DNA of 11,949 nt. Origin: CAZUVQ01 sp964623915 (GTDB lineage: Bacteria > Bacillota > Clostridia > UMGS1883 > UMGS1540). The first letter of the stretch is position 1; each line of letters opens with the position of its first letter. The stretch lies in assembly GCA_964623915.1 (NCBI GenBank), contig CAZUVQ010000058.1:1-11949 (forward strand), written 5' to 3'. Positions 5,972-11,949 of this stretch are shown in pieces. Position numbers and translations under genes: made by a program. The notes under the pieces were generated by a model. It was not told where the DNA came from and made no database searches. It saw nothing but the letters and a program-made list of their open reading frames with translations.

Positions 5972-7252
5972 TTACAGCACCTTATTTACATAGTACATTG
6001 AATTTAAAACCCACCACAGCTGTGGAAAGAAAGTTGTCAAAGTCCACACGCTTATTCCGCCGAGATTGTATTTTGTGATAAGCTTCAATTTTGCTTCAAT
6101 GCTTCTTGCATCCTCAAACCAAACAACATGCTGTCTGCCGTTACTGTCATAATAATTAAAGAACGGTGCCTGTGACTTTGTGTCGAACTTGATTTCAGCC
6201 CCCACTTGTGCCGCTAAATTTACAGCAGCTACATTCGACAGAGAGCGCGCGCGGCTGCCACGCACAAATGGAAGTGTCCAGTCATAACCATAATTCGGAA
6301 TACCCATTAGTATTTTTCTGCTTGGAATTACAGTTACTGCATATTGCAGCACTCTTTCCACCTGGTCAATCGGCGATACAGCCATGGGCGGCCCGTAAGT
6401 ATATCCCCACTCGTATGTCATAAGTATAACACGGTCAGCAAGCCTTCCATGCACAGGGTAATCATGCGCTTCGTACAATAATCCTTGTTGATTTGCACTT
6501 ATTTTTGGTGCAAGTGCTGTTGATACCGTATAACCCAATGGCCGCAATGTATCAACTATTCTTTTTAAAAATTGATTGTAACTTCCTCTGTCATATGGAT
6601 ATACGTATTCAAAATCTATGTCAAGACCGTGATAATTTTTGCTTTCAAGTGTAGCTATAATGTTTTTAATCAAATTATTCTGAACCTGTTCGTTTGTCAG
6701 TATCAGATGAGCTAAGTCACTGTCAAAGCCTTCGCCCTCAACTATGTTTGTAAGAACCATTAACGGCGCAACACGTGCCTGTCGTGCTGTCTGTATAATA
6801 GGTGTATCTTGGACTTCGTTAAGGCTTCCATCAGGATTCACCGTATAAGCGAATATGCTGATAAATGTTAAATGCGGTAGCGATGAGTTTAAGGTATTTC
6901 TGTTTATATTCGGATAAGCATATCCGTTTACATCTATTGTTCTTGTTATTTCGTTTGCAACAGGTATTATTATTGTCTGCCCCACATTTATTTTAGAAGG
7001 GTCACTTATCTGTGGGTTAGCAGCAAGTATCTGCGCCATCGGAACCCCGAAGCGGTTTGAGATTGCATATAGAGTGTCTCCGCTTTGCACAGTATACCTG
7101 ATATTCTCCGAAGTAATCACCAATGCTTGCCCTACCACTAAAGCCTCTGGGTTTACTATGGCATTGTCGTCTGAAATCTTTTGCACAGGTACACCGTATT
7201 GCTGTGACAGTGAATATAGGGTATCGCCTTTCTTAACCACATGTATAATCAA
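5972..7252 (-). CDS. LysM-LysM-GH18 spore cortex-lytic-type glycosidase (SleL/YaaH-like)
   Basis: A 426-residue protein with two LysM peptidoglycan-binding domains (about 3-47 and 51-97) and a GH18 barrel (about 108-415). The GH18 signature is DIDFE at 211-215, with E215 the expected acid catalyst and D211 and D213 the supporting aspartates. The layout matches SleL/YaaH/YdhD, N-acetylglucosaminidases that cut cortex muramic-lactam peptidoglycan during germination. There is no signal peptide, as in that group, where the protein is made in the mother cell and placed on the spore. I chose TTG 7252: AAGGAAG lies 8 bases upstream and the product starts MIIHVVKKGDTLY, as in homologues. The GTG at 7261 touches the Shine-Dalgarno and adds three residues. 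Which of the three paralogues it matches cannot be decided, so no symbol is given. Confidence 0.88.
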   Translation of the reverse strand: MIIHVVKKGDTLYSLSQQYGVPVQKISDDNAIVNPEALVVGQALVITSENIRYTVQSGDTLYAISNRFGVPMAQILAANPQISDPSKINVGQTIIIPVANEITRTIDVNGYAYPNINRNTLNSSLPHLTFISIFAYTVNPDGSLNEVQDTPIIQTARQARVAPLMVLTNIVEGEGFDSDLAHLILTNEQVQNNLIKNIIATLESKNYHGLDIDFEYVYPYDRGSYNQFLKRIVDTLRPLGYTVSTALAPKISANQQGLLYEAHDYPVHGRLADRVILMTYEWGYTYGPPMAVSPIDQVERVLQYAVTVIPSRKILMGIPNYGYDWTLPFVRGSRARSLSNVAAVNLAAQVGAEIKFDTKSQAPFFNYYDSNGRQHVVWFEDARSIEAKLKLITKYNLGGISVWTLTTFFPQLWWVLNSMYYVNKVL

Positions 7253-7287
7253 ATATATCACTTCCTTTTAATTTCTTTGTTCTTATA

Positions 7288-7314
7288 TAATATATGTTGA
7301 TTAATTTAATGAGT
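7288..7314 (-). promoter_or_regulatory. Candidate sigma-K-type promoter of the GH18 gene
   Basis: On the minus strand, AC (7314-7313), 16 bases, then CATATATTA (7296-7288), which fits the sigma-K pattern AC-N16/17-CATANNNTA. It also partly fits the sigma-E -10 (CATACANT), so a mother-cell sigma factor is likely but which one is unclear. The region is AT-rich, so a chance match is possible. The site is about 36 bases before the chosen start codon. Confidence 0.4.
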
Positions 7315-7340
7315 TACAGTAAGATTATTTGAAAGAAATG

Positions 7341-7369
7341 TTGACAAAACTCAATAAAGATAATATAAT
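7341..7369 (+). promoter_or_regulatory. Consensus sigma-A promoter of the FMN riboswitch-ribU unit
   Basis: Perfect TTGACA (7341-7346), a 17-base spacer and perfect TATAAT (7364-7369). Transcription should start near 7376, just before the riboswitch P1 stem. Such a strong promoter fits a gene controlled mainly by the downstream RNA switch. Confidence 0.9.
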
Positions 7370-7379
7370 GAATTAAGAG

Positions 7380-7498
7380 TTTCAGGGCGGGGCGCAATTC
7401 CCCACCGGTGGTATAGCCCACGAGCGCAAGCTGATCCGGTTAAATTCCGGAGCCGACGGTATAGTCCGGATGAAAGAAATTAAATTATGCCCTTGAAA
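7380..7498 (+). promoter_or_regulatory. FMN riboswitch (RFN element)
   Basis: The conserved RFN core is visible in order: AGGGCGGGG (7384-7392), AATTCCCCACCGGTGG (7396-7411), TAGCCCACGAGCG, GATCCGG (7433-7439), TTCCGGAGCCGACGGTATAG (7445-7464) and TCCGGATGAAAGAA (7465-7478). The closing P1 stem pairs TTTCAGGGC (7380-7388) with GCCCTTGAAA (7489-7498). It senses flavin mononucleotide and should lower ribU expression when FMN is plentiful. No strong terminator hairpin lies between it and the ribosome binding site GGGGGTG (7510-7516), so control is probably at translation start. The eight-T run at 7517-7524 leaves a weak transcriptional mechanism open. Confidence 0.95.
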
Positions 7499-7524
7499 TT
7501 TATTATATTGGGGGTGTTTTTTTT

Positions 7525-8064
7525 ATGGTAAAAAAAGAGACAAAAATCATAGCAAAAGTCGGCATGCTTTCTGCAATTGCAATTATTTTGCAGTATATCG
7601 GCACACTGACAGGGCTAAAGGTGGGCGGTTTTTTAGATGTGGAGATTTCTGATTTCCCCGCTGTCTTGGCTGCTTTATCCATGGGACCGGTTGCAGGGCT
7701 TATGACGGAGCTTATTAAAAACCTGATTCATTTGCTTATAACAACAACAGGCGGTGTAGGTGAGCTTGCAAACTTTCTTGTTAACGGTGTTTTTGCCTTT
7801 ACGGTTGGATTGGTGTATCAAAGAAACAAAACAAAAAAAGGTGCATATATTTCGCTCATTTGTGGTGTTATAGCATTAACAGTATTTGCAGCAATAGCGA
7901 ACCTTTACATACTGCTACCGCTTTATATGTCCGGTGCATCCTTTGCAGATAAACTTAAAATAGTTTTAACTATTATTACACCGTTTAACTTTGTAAGAGG
8001 TATAACTCTTTCGCTGTTGACACTTTTATGCTATAAAGGGCTGTCACCTATTCTTCACAAATAA
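7525..8064 (+). CDS. ribU: Riboflavin ECF transporter substrate-binding subunit RibU
   Basis: A 179-residue, very hydrophobic membrane protein with about six helices, the usual size for an ECF S component. RibU binds riboflavin outside the cell and works with a shared energy module (EcfT and two ATPases), which is not encoded in this window. Family features include the LDVEISDFPAVLAAL region (37-51), ELIKNL (62-67), GELANFLVNG (79-88), ANLYILLPLY (125-134) and TPFNFVRG (152-159). The upstream FMN riboswitch strongly supports riboflavin as substrate. ATG 7525 follows GGGGGTG by 8 bases, all T. The stop lies inside the left arm of the downstream terminator hairpin. The gene appears monocistronic. 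No riboflavin synthesis genes are nearby. Confidence 0.95.
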   Translation: MVKKETKIIAKVGMLSAIAIILQYIGTLTGLKVGGFLDVEISDFPAVLAALSMGPVAGLMTELIKNLIHLLITTTGGVGELANFLVNGVFAFTVGLVYQRNKTKKGAYISLICGVIALTVFAAIANLYILLPLYMSGASFADKLKIVLTIITPFNFVRGITLSLLTLLCYKGLSPILHK

Positions 8065-8110
8065 AAAATAAAGGGTTAATGCACGCTGTGCATTAACCCT
8101 TTATTTTTTT
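8063..8110. terminator. Bidirectional terminator between ribU and the small membrane protein gene
   Basis: A perfect 22-bp stem (8063-8084 with 8088-8109) and a GCT loop. The stem ends in A6/T6, so both strands show a hairpin followed by T: TTTTTTT on the plus strand and TTTTTT on the minus strand. It serves ribU (plus) and the 8112-8330 gene (minus). The last two bases of the ribU stop codon are part of the stem. Confidence 0.93.
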
Positions 8111-8111
8111 G

Positions 8112-8330
8112 TTACTCAACCAAAGTATCATTATTATTTTTAGATTCACGAACAGCGGAAACGGTTGAAAAAATACCGATTGCGACCATCACCACATATA
8201 AAATAATTGCAAATAAATCAGGGAATATTTGCGCTGTTATGTACTTATAAGCATCAAAACAAAGCATAGCAAAGAGGACAACCCATATAATAATTGAAGC
8301 AGTTTTATGGTTTTCAAGACCTTTTCTCAT
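8112..8330 (-). CDS. Small two-helix membrane protein, function unknown
   Basis: A 72-residue protein starting MRKGLENHKTASIIIWVVLF. Two hydrophobic stretches (about 11-26 and 39-56) probably form a membrane hairpin, and the tail is charged (ESKNNNDTLVE). I chose ATG 8330 because AAAGGA lies 9 bases upstream; in-frame starts at 8381 and 8351 would add hydrophobic residues but lack a comparable ribosome binding site. It is a single gene converging on ribU, with which it shares a terminator, and divergent from the radical SAM operon. I do not recognise a family. Small two-helix proteins of this kind are common in Clostridia and are usually annotated as hypothetical. Confidence 0.62.
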   Translation of the reverse strand: MRKGLENHKTASIIIWVVLFAMLCFDAYKYITAQIFPDLFAIILYVVMVAIGIFSTVSAVRESKNNNDTLVE

Positions 8331-8400
8331 AAATATCAATCCTTTCAACATAATAATAACAGAGAAATTAAAAATATACAAGGCATTTTATAAAAATCCT

Positions 8401-8429
8401 TTGACAAACTATAGCCTGAATGATAAAAT
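8401..8429 (+). promoter_or_regulatory. Sigma-A promoter of the radical SAM-mreB operon
   Basis: TTGACA (8401-8406), a 17-base spacer and TAAAAT (8424-8429). The ATG of the first gene is 30 bases downstream, with AAGGAG at 8446-8451 as its ribosome binding site. No other promoter is evident before the two downstream genes. Confidence 0.82.
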
Positions 8430-8458
8430 TTTAATATTGAAAAACAAGGAGAATAATA

Positions 8459-10291
8459 ATGGTAAGTGAACTTGAGAAAATACTATGGAGAGTTTCAAAA
8501 CCCACACGTTATACAGGCGGTGAATATGGTGCTGTAATAAAAAATCCTGATGATGTAAAGGTACGATATGCCTTTTGCTTTCCGGACTTGTATGAGGTTG
8601 GTATGAGCCATTTAGGTCTGCGCATTTTATATCATCTTATAAATGAGAGAAGCGACACATATTGTGAGCGTGTTTTTACACCATGGCCTGATATGATAGA
8701 TGAAATGACAAAAGCAAATATACCTTTGTTTGCGCTTGAAACAGGTGACAGTGTTAAAGACTTTGATATATTGGGGATTACTCTTCAATATGAAATGTGC
8801 TACACAAATATATTGAAGGTTCTTGATTTAGCAGGTATCCCACGCCATTCGCGTGAGCGGAGCGATAGTGACCCGTTTGTTTGCGGCGGCGGTCCATGTG
8901 CATATAACCCTGAGCCTGTAGCTGATTTTTTTGATTTTTTTGTACTCGGAGAAGGCGAAGAGGTAACAAACGAGTATATAGATGTATATCGTGACTGCCG
9001 CGAAAAAGGGTTGTCACGCCCTGAAATTCTTAGGGAGATATCAAAAATTGAAGGTATATATGTGCCTTCATACTATGAGGTAACATATGAGGGCGAAAAA
9101 ATCAAATCCTTTGAGCCAAAATACAGTTTTGCCCCTGCGACAGTTCGCAAACGTATTATAAAAGACCTTGACAAGACATATTTCCCCGAAACCATAATAA
9201 TGCCTTATATGGAAATAATTCATGACAGAATTTGCCTTGAGGTATTCCGTGGTTGTATCAGGGGTTGCAGGTTTTGCCAGGCCGGAAATATATATAGGCC
9301 GGTTCGTGAACGCACACCACAGCGCCTTTTGGAAATCGCTGAAAACCTTATAAGTAAATCAGGATATGATGAAATATCACTGTCATCGTTGAGCACAAGT
9401 GACTATACTTGTCTGCCTGAATTTACGGAGCAACTGCTTGAATTGACAGGAAGCAAAAATATCAGCCTATCACTTCCTTCCCTTAGAATCGATAACTTTA
9501 CAATGGAGCTTTTATCAAAGGTTCAGAAGGTAAGAAAAAGCGGGCTGACATTTGCTCCTGAAGCAGGTACCCAGAGAATGCGTGATATTATAAATAAAGG
9601 CATAACCGAAGGAGATATATTAAAAAGTGCCCGTCTTGCCTTTGAGGGTGGTTATAAGAGCATTAAACTATATTTTATGATTGGTCTGCCCTATGAAACC
9701 ACAGAGGATATAGCCGGTATAGTACACCTTGCGCAAAGGATACTGGATGTGTACTTTGAAATTCCACGCGAAAATCGCGACAAAAATGTGAGTCTTACGG
9801 CAAGCGTGTCTTGTTTTGTACCCAAGCCCTTTACACCTTTTCAGTGGGCAGCTCAAGACGGTGAGGAAAAGCTTTTAGAAAAACAAAAGGTTCTGCTTGA
9901 AACGCCAAGGTCAAGAAGGATAAATATTAACTATCACGAATCAAAGCTGTCTGTTCTTGAAGGTGTTTTTGCAAGAGGTGACAGAAGGCTTTGTGCTGTT
10001 TTGGAAAAAGCGACCGATGCAGGGTGCTTGTTCGATGGTTGGAGCGAGTATTTTGATTATAAAAAATGGATTACGGCTTTCTCTGAATGTTCATACAGCA
10101 CGCAAATGTTTACAAGAGAACGAGGCTATGATGAAATTTTACCTTGGGACAGGATTGATATAGGCGTAACTAAAAAACATTTAATGCGTGAAAACGAAAG
10201 GGCAAAAACGGCTGAATTAACGCCTAATTGCAGACAGAAATGCGCACTTTGCGGTGCATCCTCCTGGAAAGTGGGTGAGTGTATTGACTAA
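8459..10291 (+). CDS. TIGR03960-like B12-binding-domain radical SAM protein
   Basis: A 610-residue radical SAM protein of usual family length. The N-terminal part (about 30-200) is a cobalamin-binding-like fold (VRYAFCFPDLYEVGMSHLG) but has no DxHxxG, so cobalamin binding by the classical mode is doubtful. The radical SAM cluster motif CxxxCxxC is C266, C270 and C273 in RGCIRGCRFCQAGN. LTFAPEAGTQRMRDIINKG (about 361-379) is a hallmark stretch of the family. A second CxxxCxxC lies near the C-terminus (C591, C595, C598) and may bind another metal cluster. The reaction and substrate are unknown. The family is usually next to its DUF2344 partner, as here. ATG 8459 is supported by AAGGAG 7 bases upstream. 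The 3' end overlaps the next gene's start by 8 bases. Confidence 0.9.
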   Translation: MVSELEKILWRVSKPTRYTGGEYGAVIKNPDDVKVRYAFCFPDLYEVGMSHLGLRILYHLINERSDTYCERVFTPWPDMIDEMTKANIPLFALETGDSVKDFDILGITLQYEMCYTNILKVLDLAGIPRHSRERSDSDPFVCGGGPCAYNPEPVADFFDFFVLGEGEEVTNEYIDVYRDCREKGLSRPEILREISKIEGIYVPSYYEVTYEGEKIKSFEPKYSFAPATVRKRIIKDLDKTYFPETIIMPYMEIIHDRICLEVFRGCIRGCRFCQAGNIYRPVRERTPQRLLEIAENLISKSGYDEISLSSLSTSDYTCLPEFTEQLLELTGSKNISLSLPSLRIDNFTMELLSKVQKVRKSGLTFAPEAGTQRMRDIINKGITEGDILKSARLAFEGGYKSIKLYFMIGLPYETTEDIAGIVHLAQRILDVYFEIPRENRDKNVSLTASVSCFVPKPFTPFQWAAQDGEEKLLEKQKVLLETPRSRRININYHESKLSVLEGVFARGDRRLCAVLEKATDAGCLFDGWSEYFDYKKWITAFSECSYSTQMFTRERGYDEILPWDRIDIGVTKKHLMRENERAKTAELTPNCRQKCALCGASSWKVGECID

Positions 10292-10913
10292 ATATTTTGT
10301 TAAATATAAAAAATCAGGGAAATCAAAATATATATCGCAGCTTGATTTTCTCCGTACAATTGGCAGAGCAATGCGGCGTGCAGGTTTGCCTTTAAAGTAT
10401 TCCGAGGGTTTTAACCCTCACCCACAAATTTCATTTGCATCTCCCCTGTCAGTTGGAATAACAAGTGAATGCGAGCTGTTTTCAGCACAGCTGACAGATG
10501 ATATATCATGCGAAGACTTTTTAAATAGTTTAAATGGTGCTCTTCCCCCGGCAATTGAAATTGTTTCTGTTACTAAAGCTACTGTTGATTTCAACAGTAT
10601 AACATGGGCCGATTATGAAATTACTCCGGTAAACCCCATTTCTGAAAGCCATATTACCTCTTTTCTTTTAAATGATGTGATATTAATGGATAAAAAAACA
10701 AAAAAAGGAATAAAAGAAACCAATATCAGGGAAAATATAAAAAAGATATCACTTAACGGTGATAAAATAATGATGACACTTTCTGCTGGTAATGAGGCAA
10801 ACTTAAAACCAATGCTTGTGGTTGATGCTATAAATAAGTACTGTAACACTGATTTGGGTTTTTGTTACTATCACAGAACTGCTTTCAGAAATGCTGCGGG
10901 AGATGTTATCTGA
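10284..10913 (+). CDS. TIGR03936-family radical SAM-associated protein (DUF2344)
   Basis: A 209-residue protein of the family found beside, or fused to, TIGR03960 radical SAM proteins. Typical features are SKYISQLDFLRTIGRAMRRA (14-33) and YSEGFNPHPQISFASPLSVG (39-58). No catalytic residues are known to me. It may present or recognise the substrate of the radical SAM enzyme. I chose TTG 10284: it gives the usual start MTKYFVKYKKSG, overlaps the preceding stop by 8 bases, and GGGTGA precedes it by 5 bases. GTG codons at 10275 and 10254 are in frame and would add 3 or 10 residues that do not look conserved. A Lys-rich stretch around 130-150 is less ordered. The gene is translationally coupled to its upstream partner. 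Confidence 0.85.
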   Translation: MTKYFVKYKKSGKSKYISQLDFLRTIGRAMRRAGLPLKYSEGFNPHPQISFASPLSVGITSECELFSAQLTDDISCEDFLNSLNGALPPAIEIVSVTKATVDFNSITWADYEITPVNPISESHITSFLLNDVILMDKKTKKGIKETNIRENIKKISLNGDKIMMTLSAGNEANLKPMLVVDAINKYCNTDLGFCYYHRTAFRNAAGDVI

Positions 10914-10929
10914 CGAAGGGAAGAAATAA

Positions 10930-11940
10930 ATGAGCCTCGGTCAGAGTATCGGAATAGATTTAGGAACTGCCTCTGCCCTACTTTATATAAAGAGCAAGGG
11001 CATAGTATTGAACGAACCTTCAGTTGTTGCGATTGATAAAAACACAAAACGTGTTACCGGAGCAGGTAATGAAGCAAATGAAATGATTGGGAGAACACCC
11101 GGTAATATTGTAGCAGTACGCCCGCTTCGTGACGGAGTGATTTCTGATTATAGAGCAACAGAAAAAATGCTTTCGTATTTTATGAGAAAAGCTATAAAAA
11201 ACAGTTTATTTAAACCTCATGTATTAATTTGTGTGCCTTGCGGTGTAACAGAGGTACTTGAAAAGGCAGTAATAGATGCGGCAATTCTGGCAGGGGCTAA
11301 AACAGCGGAGCTTATAGAAGAGCCTATTGCCGCGGCAATAGGTGCCGGGCTTGATATTTCAAAGCCTTACGGTAACATGGTTATTGATGTTGGCGGTGGC
11401 ACTTGTGATATTGCCGTTATTTCTTTGGGCGGAATTGTAGTTGGAGATTCAATAAAAACAGCCGGAGATGCTTTTGATGATGCAATAATAAAATCTCTAA
11501 GAAAGAACCATAAGGTAATTATAGGCGAACGTACAGCAGAAACCTTAAAAAGGAGCATAGGGGGCGTAATTGAAAGAGAAATTCCTCTTGAAACAGAGAT
11601 AAAAGGCAGATGCCAGATGACAGGTCTTCCAAAATCAGTTTTGCTGACAAGCGATGAACTTACAAAGGCTTTGCTTGTACCTGCAGGATATATCCTTGAT
11701 TCAGTATGCTCTGTTCTTGAAAGAACTCCGCCTGAGCTTGTTGGCGATATCAGCACCGGCGGTATTACCATGACCGGCGGAGGCTCACTTTTGTATGGTC
11801 TTGACGTTCTGATTCAGGAAAGAACAGGGATTCCGGTTCATGTTGCCGAAGATGCAGTGTCATGCGTAGTAATTGGAACAGGAAAAGTATTAGAAGCAAG
11901 AGAAAAATATCCGAATATTACAGGTGTAAGGCTTTCCTGA
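10930..11940 (+). CDS. mreB: MreB-family rod-shape-determining actin homologue
   Basis: A complete 336-residue bacterial actin. MreB filaments lie under the membrane and guide the elongasome (RodA, PBP2, MreC, MreD) that makes side-wall peptidoglycan. Visible motifs are phosphate-1 IGIDLGTASALLY (7-19, D10), KGIVLNEPSVVAID (23-36), EEPIAAAIG with the expected catalytic E131 (130-138), phosphate-2 DVGGGT (153-158) and adenosine motif TGGGSLLYGLD (282-292). The phosphate-1 loop reads GTASA where classical MreB has GTANT and Mbl has GTANV, so an MreB/Mbl/MreBH paralogue label is uncertain. AAGGGA lies about 9 bases before the ATG. The gene starts 16 bases after the DUF2344 stop, so it is probably in the same operon. 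mreC and mreD are not in the window, which ends 9 bases later. Confidence 0.93.
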   Translation: MSLGQSIGIDLGTASALLYIKSKGIVLNEPSVVAIDKNTKRVTGAGNEANEMIGRTPGNIVAVRPLRDGVISDYRATEKMLSYFMRKAIKNSLFKPHVLICVPCGVTEVLEKAVIDAAILAGAKTAELIEEPIAAAIGAGLDISKPYGNMVIDVGGGTCDIAVISLGGIVVGDSIKTAGDAFDDAIIKSLRKNHKVIIGERTAETLKRSIGGVIEREIPLETEIKGRCQMTGLPKSVLLTSDELTKALLVPAGYILDSVCSVLERTPPELVGDISTGGITMTGGGSLLYGLDVLIQERTGIPVHVAEDAVSCVVIGTGKVLEAREKYPNITGVRLS

Positions 11941-11949
11941 TTATTAAAA

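Noticed and set aside
11367..11771. 134-codon open frame on the minus strand
   Set aside because: It lies wholly inside mreB on the opposite strand, shows low-complexity Ser/Pro/Thr composition and resembles no family; an antisense shadow.

Overview
The window looks like a low-GC, anaerobic, spore-forming Firmicute of the class Clostridia. The evidence is strong Shine-Dalgarno sites, near-consensus sigma-A promoters, AT-rich intergenic DNA, a LysM-GH18 cortex-lytic-type enzyme, an FMN riboswitch in front of ribU, and the Clostridia-type pair of a TIGR03960-like radical SAM protein with its DUF2344 partner. The genus cannot be named from the sequence alone.

Bases 1-2841 (all minus strand) are part of a phage structural and packaging operon. 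In order of transcription it holds a gp3-like small terminase, a tail-fibre-like protein with the NPHGVT repeat motif, a probable head-tail adaptor, a 48-aa membrane peptide, and a P22-type portal protein that runs off the left edge. The genes are tightly packed with good ribosome binding sites. There is no large terminase between the small terminase and the portal, and the operon starts directly next to the host gene lon. This may be a prophage end, a rearranged remnant or a satellite. Two copies of a TGTCA-N5-TGTCA direct repeat lie upstream of the small terminase and are candidate sites for a late-gene activator.

Bases 3045-5486 hold the ATP-dependent protease gene lon with its own extended -10 promoter. 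The following 485 bp lack any conventional long gene. They contain a compact minus-strand unit (consensus promoter, possible 45-codon ORF, intrinsic terminator) and a perfect 48-bp palindrome that probably acts as a terminator for converging transcription.

Bases 5972-7252 (minus) encode the LysM-LysM-GH18 spore cortex-lytic-type enzyme, with a candidate mother-cell sigma promoter. Divergent from it, a perfect sigma-A promoter drives an FMN riboswitch and ribU, the riboflavin-binding S component of an ECF transporter. A long bidirectional hairpin separates ribU from a converging gene for a small two-helix membrane protein.

Bases 8401-11940 form a plus-strand operon: a radical SAM protein, its DUF2344 partner (overlapping start) and an MreB-family actin homologue. 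The radical SAM pair has no settled function. Its co-transcription with mreB here suggests a link to growth or envelope synthesis, which is inference. No tRNA, rRNA, CRISPR array or insertion sequence was seen.
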